Of a stretch of 37,144 nt of DNA, positions 35,501 to 37,144 are shown piece after piece. A program made the position numbers and the translations under genes. The first letter of the stretch is position 1. Each line of letters begins with the position of its first letter. Under the pieces are notes generated by a model, which had not been told where the DNA came from, ran no database searches, and saw only the letters and a program-made list of their open reading frames with translations. Origin of the DNA: an uncultured Pelagibacteraceae bacterium (GTDB taxonomy: Bacteria > Pseudomonadota > Alphaproteobacteria > Pelagibacterales > Pelagibacteraceae); the NCBI GenBank assembly GCA_902586485.1, contig CACIHO010000008.1:1-37144 (forward strand), read 5' to 3'.

Positions 35501-36587
35501 CTTTACCTCAATAGAGTCAATTATAAGCGTAGCCAAAAAAGGTGGTATGTTTATTTTAGTAGACGATGAAAAAAGAGAAAATGAAGGAGATTTAGTTATT
35601 TCAACATCAGACTCAAATGCAAAGAACATTAACTTCATGGCAAAATACGGGAGAGGTTTAATTTGTTTAGCACTTGATTCACTTCAAGCAAAAAGATTAA
35701 ATTTATCTTTAATGTCTCCAGTAAATCAATCAAGAAATAAGACGGCTTTTACAATTTCTATTGAAGCAAAAAAAGGAATAACAACAGGTATATCTGCTAA
35801 AGATAGAGCGAAAACAATCAAAATTGCTTCAAAAAAAAATGTAAATAAAAATGAGATTGTTTCACCTGGTCACGTGTTTCCAATTATAGCCAAAGACGGT
35901 GGAGTGCTTGTTAGAGCAGGGCACACTGAAGCTTCAGTGGATATATCTAAATTAGCAAAAAAAAATAATTCTGCTGTAATTTGTGAAATTATGAATGAAG
36001 ACGGAACAATGGCCAAAGGTCAGGATTTATTCAATTTTGCAAAAAAACATAAATTAAAAATTGGAAAGATAGAAGATCTGATCGCATATAGACTTAAAAA
36101 AGAAAAGCTCATTAAACTTAAAAAGCAAAGCAAGATTGATGTTAAAAATCAAAAATACAATATTAGAATTTATGAGAATCTTTTAGATGGCTCAGAACAT
36201 TTTGCATTAATAAAAGGTAAAATTAAAAAAGGTATTACTCCAAGAGTAAGAGTAATTTCATCTAATGTCGTTCAAAACTATCTAATAAATCAATCATTAC
36301 CAAATTCATTTAACAAGACCTTAAATTATTTTAGAAAATATCAAAATTGTGTTTTAGTATTTATTAAAGACTCAAATTTAAAATCAGTAACTCAGACTTT
36401 AAAAGATTATAAAAACAAAGACTTTTATAAAAAGGGAAATGACAAGTTAATAAGAAATTATGGTATTGGAGCTCAAATTATTAAAGACTTAAAAATTAAA
36501 AACATGATATTAATCACCAAATCACCAAAAAAAGTTATTGGTCTTGATGGTTATGGTATAAAAATTACTAAACAGGAATTAATTTGA
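35487..36587 (+). CDS. ribB: 3,4-dihydroxy-2-butanone 4-phosphate synthase with degenerate GTP cyclohydrolase II-like domain (RibBX type)
   Basis: 366 residues. The N-terminal domain (1-200) is a complete RibB, making the four-carbon unit for lumazine: VDDEKRENEGDLV (26-38), RGLICLAL, NKTAFTISIEA, GITTGISAKDRA, PGHVFPI, RAGHTEASVDI and CEIMNEDGTMA. The C-terminal domain (about 205-366) resembles GTP cyclohydrolase II in layout (HFALIKGKI, YGIGAQIIKDLKIKNMILIT) but lacks the GDVFGSxRCDCG zinc-cysteine motif; the matching stretch has no cysteine. So GTP cyclohydrolase II activity is not expected, as in the RibBX proteins described from Proteobacteria. A separate RibA-type activity must come from elsewhere in the genome. 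Confidence 0.93.
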   Translation: MEKNNFTSIESIISVAKKGGMFILVDDEKRENEGDLVISTSDSNAKNINFMAKYGRGLICLALDSLQAKRLNLSLMSPVNQSRNKTAFTISIEAKKGITTGISAKDRAKTIKIASKKNVNKNEIVSPGHVFPIIAKDGGVLVRAGHTEASVDISKLAKKNNSAVICEIMNEDGTMAKGQDLFNFAKKHKLKIGKIEDLIAYRLKKEKLIKLKKQSKIDVKNQKYNIRIYENLLDGSEHFALIKGKIKKGITPRVRVISSNVVQNYLINQSLPNSFNKTLNYFRKYQNCVLVFIKDSNLKSVTQTLKDYKNKDFYKKGNDKLIRNYGIGAQIIKDLKIKNMILITKSPKKVIGLDGYGIKITKQELI

Positions 36588-36976
36588 TGAAAAAAAAATA
36601 TTTAATTGTTGTAGCAGATTATTATAAAGATATTGCTGACGGCTTAGTAACAAGTGCTTTAAAAATAATTCCAAAAAAAAATATAATAAAAATTATTAAA
36701 GTACCTGGTGCTTTTGAAATTCCAGTTACAATCTCTAAAAATTTAAAAAAATATGATGGTTTTTTAGCTTTAGGATGTGTAATTAAAGGTCAAACACCAC
36801 ACTTTGATTTTATTTCTCAAGCTTCAACAGATGCCATAATGAAATTATCTATAGATAGTAAAAAACCAATTGGAAATGGAATAATTACTTGTCTTAATAT
36901 GTCTCAAGCAAGAGCTAGAAGAAAAAAGGGTGCTGAGGCAGCAGAAGCTGTGATTTCAGTTTTGTCTCAAAAATGA
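36587..36976 (+). CDS. ribH: 6,7-dimethyl-8-ribityllumazine synthase
   Basis: 129 residues, slightly short for the family. It condenses the RibD-derived pyrimidine with dihydroxybutanone phosphate. Visible: IVVADYYKDI at the N-terminus, VPGAFEIPV, the GCVIKGQTPHFDFIS motif with the catalytic histidine, and ITCLNMSQARARR, equivalent to LTTEN-x-QAxxR. I start at the ATG at 36587, in a TGATG overlap with the ribBX stop; an in-frame TTG lies one codon earlier. Its stop overlaps the nusB ATG. Confidence 0.95.
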   Translation: MKKKYLIVVADYYKDIADGLVTSALKIIPKKNIIKIIKVPGAFEIPVTISKNLKKYDGFLALGCVIKGQTPHFDFISQASTDAIMKLSIDSKKPIGNGIITCLNMSQARARRKKGAEAAEAVISVLSQK

Positions 36977-37144
36977 GAACTCATTATAATCCCAAAAACA
37001 ACCCTAGAGTTATAATTATTCAGAAACTATATAGTAAATTTTATAATGAAGATGATGATTTAGATTTTCCAAAACATAGATTTAAAAAATTTATTAAAGA
37101 TATTGTTTTAGGAACGATAGAAAGAAATGATCTCATCTTAGATG
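36973..37144 (+). CDS. nusB: transcription antitermination protein NusB, N-terminal part (3' end outside window)
   Basis: 57 complete codons run to the right edge without a stop, starting from an ATG that overlaps the ribH stop (ATGA at 36973-36976). The translation begins MRTHYNPKNNPRVIIIQKLYS and has the NusB opening pattern of a basic Arg/Asn-rich tip, then an R-x5-QxLY helix, followed by KFIKDIVLGTIERND, like the F-x-ELV-x-GV segment. NusB binds the boxA of rRNA leaders with NusE. The ribH-nusB order is common in bacteria. The identification rests on a short N-terminus and this context. Confidence 0.8.
   Translation, partial: MRTHYNPKNNPRVIIIQKLYSKFYNEDDDLDFPKHRFKKFIKDIVLGTIERNDLILD

Noticed and set aside
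1..37144. Mobile elements, CRISPR arrays, toxin-antitoxin or phage defence islands
   Set aside because: No transposase, integrase, spaced direct repeats or defence-type domains were found; almost every base is in a housekeeping gene.

Overview
The window is a gene-dense piece of a very AT-rich, streamlined alphaproteobacterial genome, most likely a SAR11 (Pelagibacterales) relative. This rests on the strong A/T bias in codon use with many Lys, Ile and Asn residues, stop/start overlaps (ATGA, TAATG, GTGA), almost no intergenic DNA (no gap above 80 bases), and alphaproteobacterial gene orders such as lepB-rnc-recO and glyA-nrdR-ribD-ribE-ribBX-ribH-nusB. The taxon is inferred from composition, protein sequence and gene order; no database was consulted. 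I see no mobile element, CRISPR array, prophage or rRNA operon.

Layout. (1) 1-1684, plus strand: the end of galU and a complete UDP-glucose dehydrogenase gene, giving UDP-glucuronate for envelope polysaccharide. (2) 8357-1686, minus strand: a seven-gene run of ruvX/yqgF, pyrB, an inactive-looking dihydroorotase homolog, plsY, topA, a small secreted lysine-rich protein and a RidA-family protein. (3) 8408-15065, plus strand: gatCAB for transamidation of mischarged tRNA, an O-methyltransferase, trhO (tRNA U34 hydroxylase), a MATE transporter and a secreted or anchored thermonuclease-like protein. (4) 20159-15068, minus strand: a complete soxBDAG heterotetrameric sarcosine oxidase operon, which demethylates sarcosine to glycine and feeds one-carbon units to tetrahydrofolate. 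(5) tRNA-Ser(GCU) at 20227-20318, with a convergent lytic transglycosylase gene ending directly against it. (6) 22588-29924, plus strand: dapA, smpB, folK, a compact RelA/SpoT homolog, pyrE, pdxJ, acpS, lepB, rnc and recO. (7) hemB on the minus strand, divergent from a 2-oxoglutarate/Fe(II) oxygenase-like gene. (8) 31620-37144, plus strand: rpiB, glyA, nrdR, the riboflavin genes ribD, ribE, ribBX and ribH, and the start of nusB.

The genes join up metabolically. Sarcosine oxidase uses FAD, FMN, NAD+ and folate; the window also carries folK (folate), the riboflavin operon (flavins), glyA (serine/glycine and methylene-THF) and pdxJ (the PLP that GlyA needs). Pyrimidine synthesis is represented by pyrB, its pseudo-dihydroorotase partner and pyrE.

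Most of the window is housekeeping and I do not see a large undescribed system. The points most worth a second look are: an 8-codon mini-ORF or frameshift plus a perfect hairpin at the start of smpB; NrdR with both zinc knuckles reading C-x-C instead of C-x2-C; a RelA/SpoT protein lacking the usual region between TGS and ACT; possible leaderless extended -10 promoters at dapA and rel; an octamer shared by two divergent promoter regions; a palindrome upstream of soxB; a 2OG oxygenase of unknown substrate; the absence of era between rnc and recO; and two enzymes or domains that have lost metal ligands (PyrC-like protein, C-terminal domain of RibBX).
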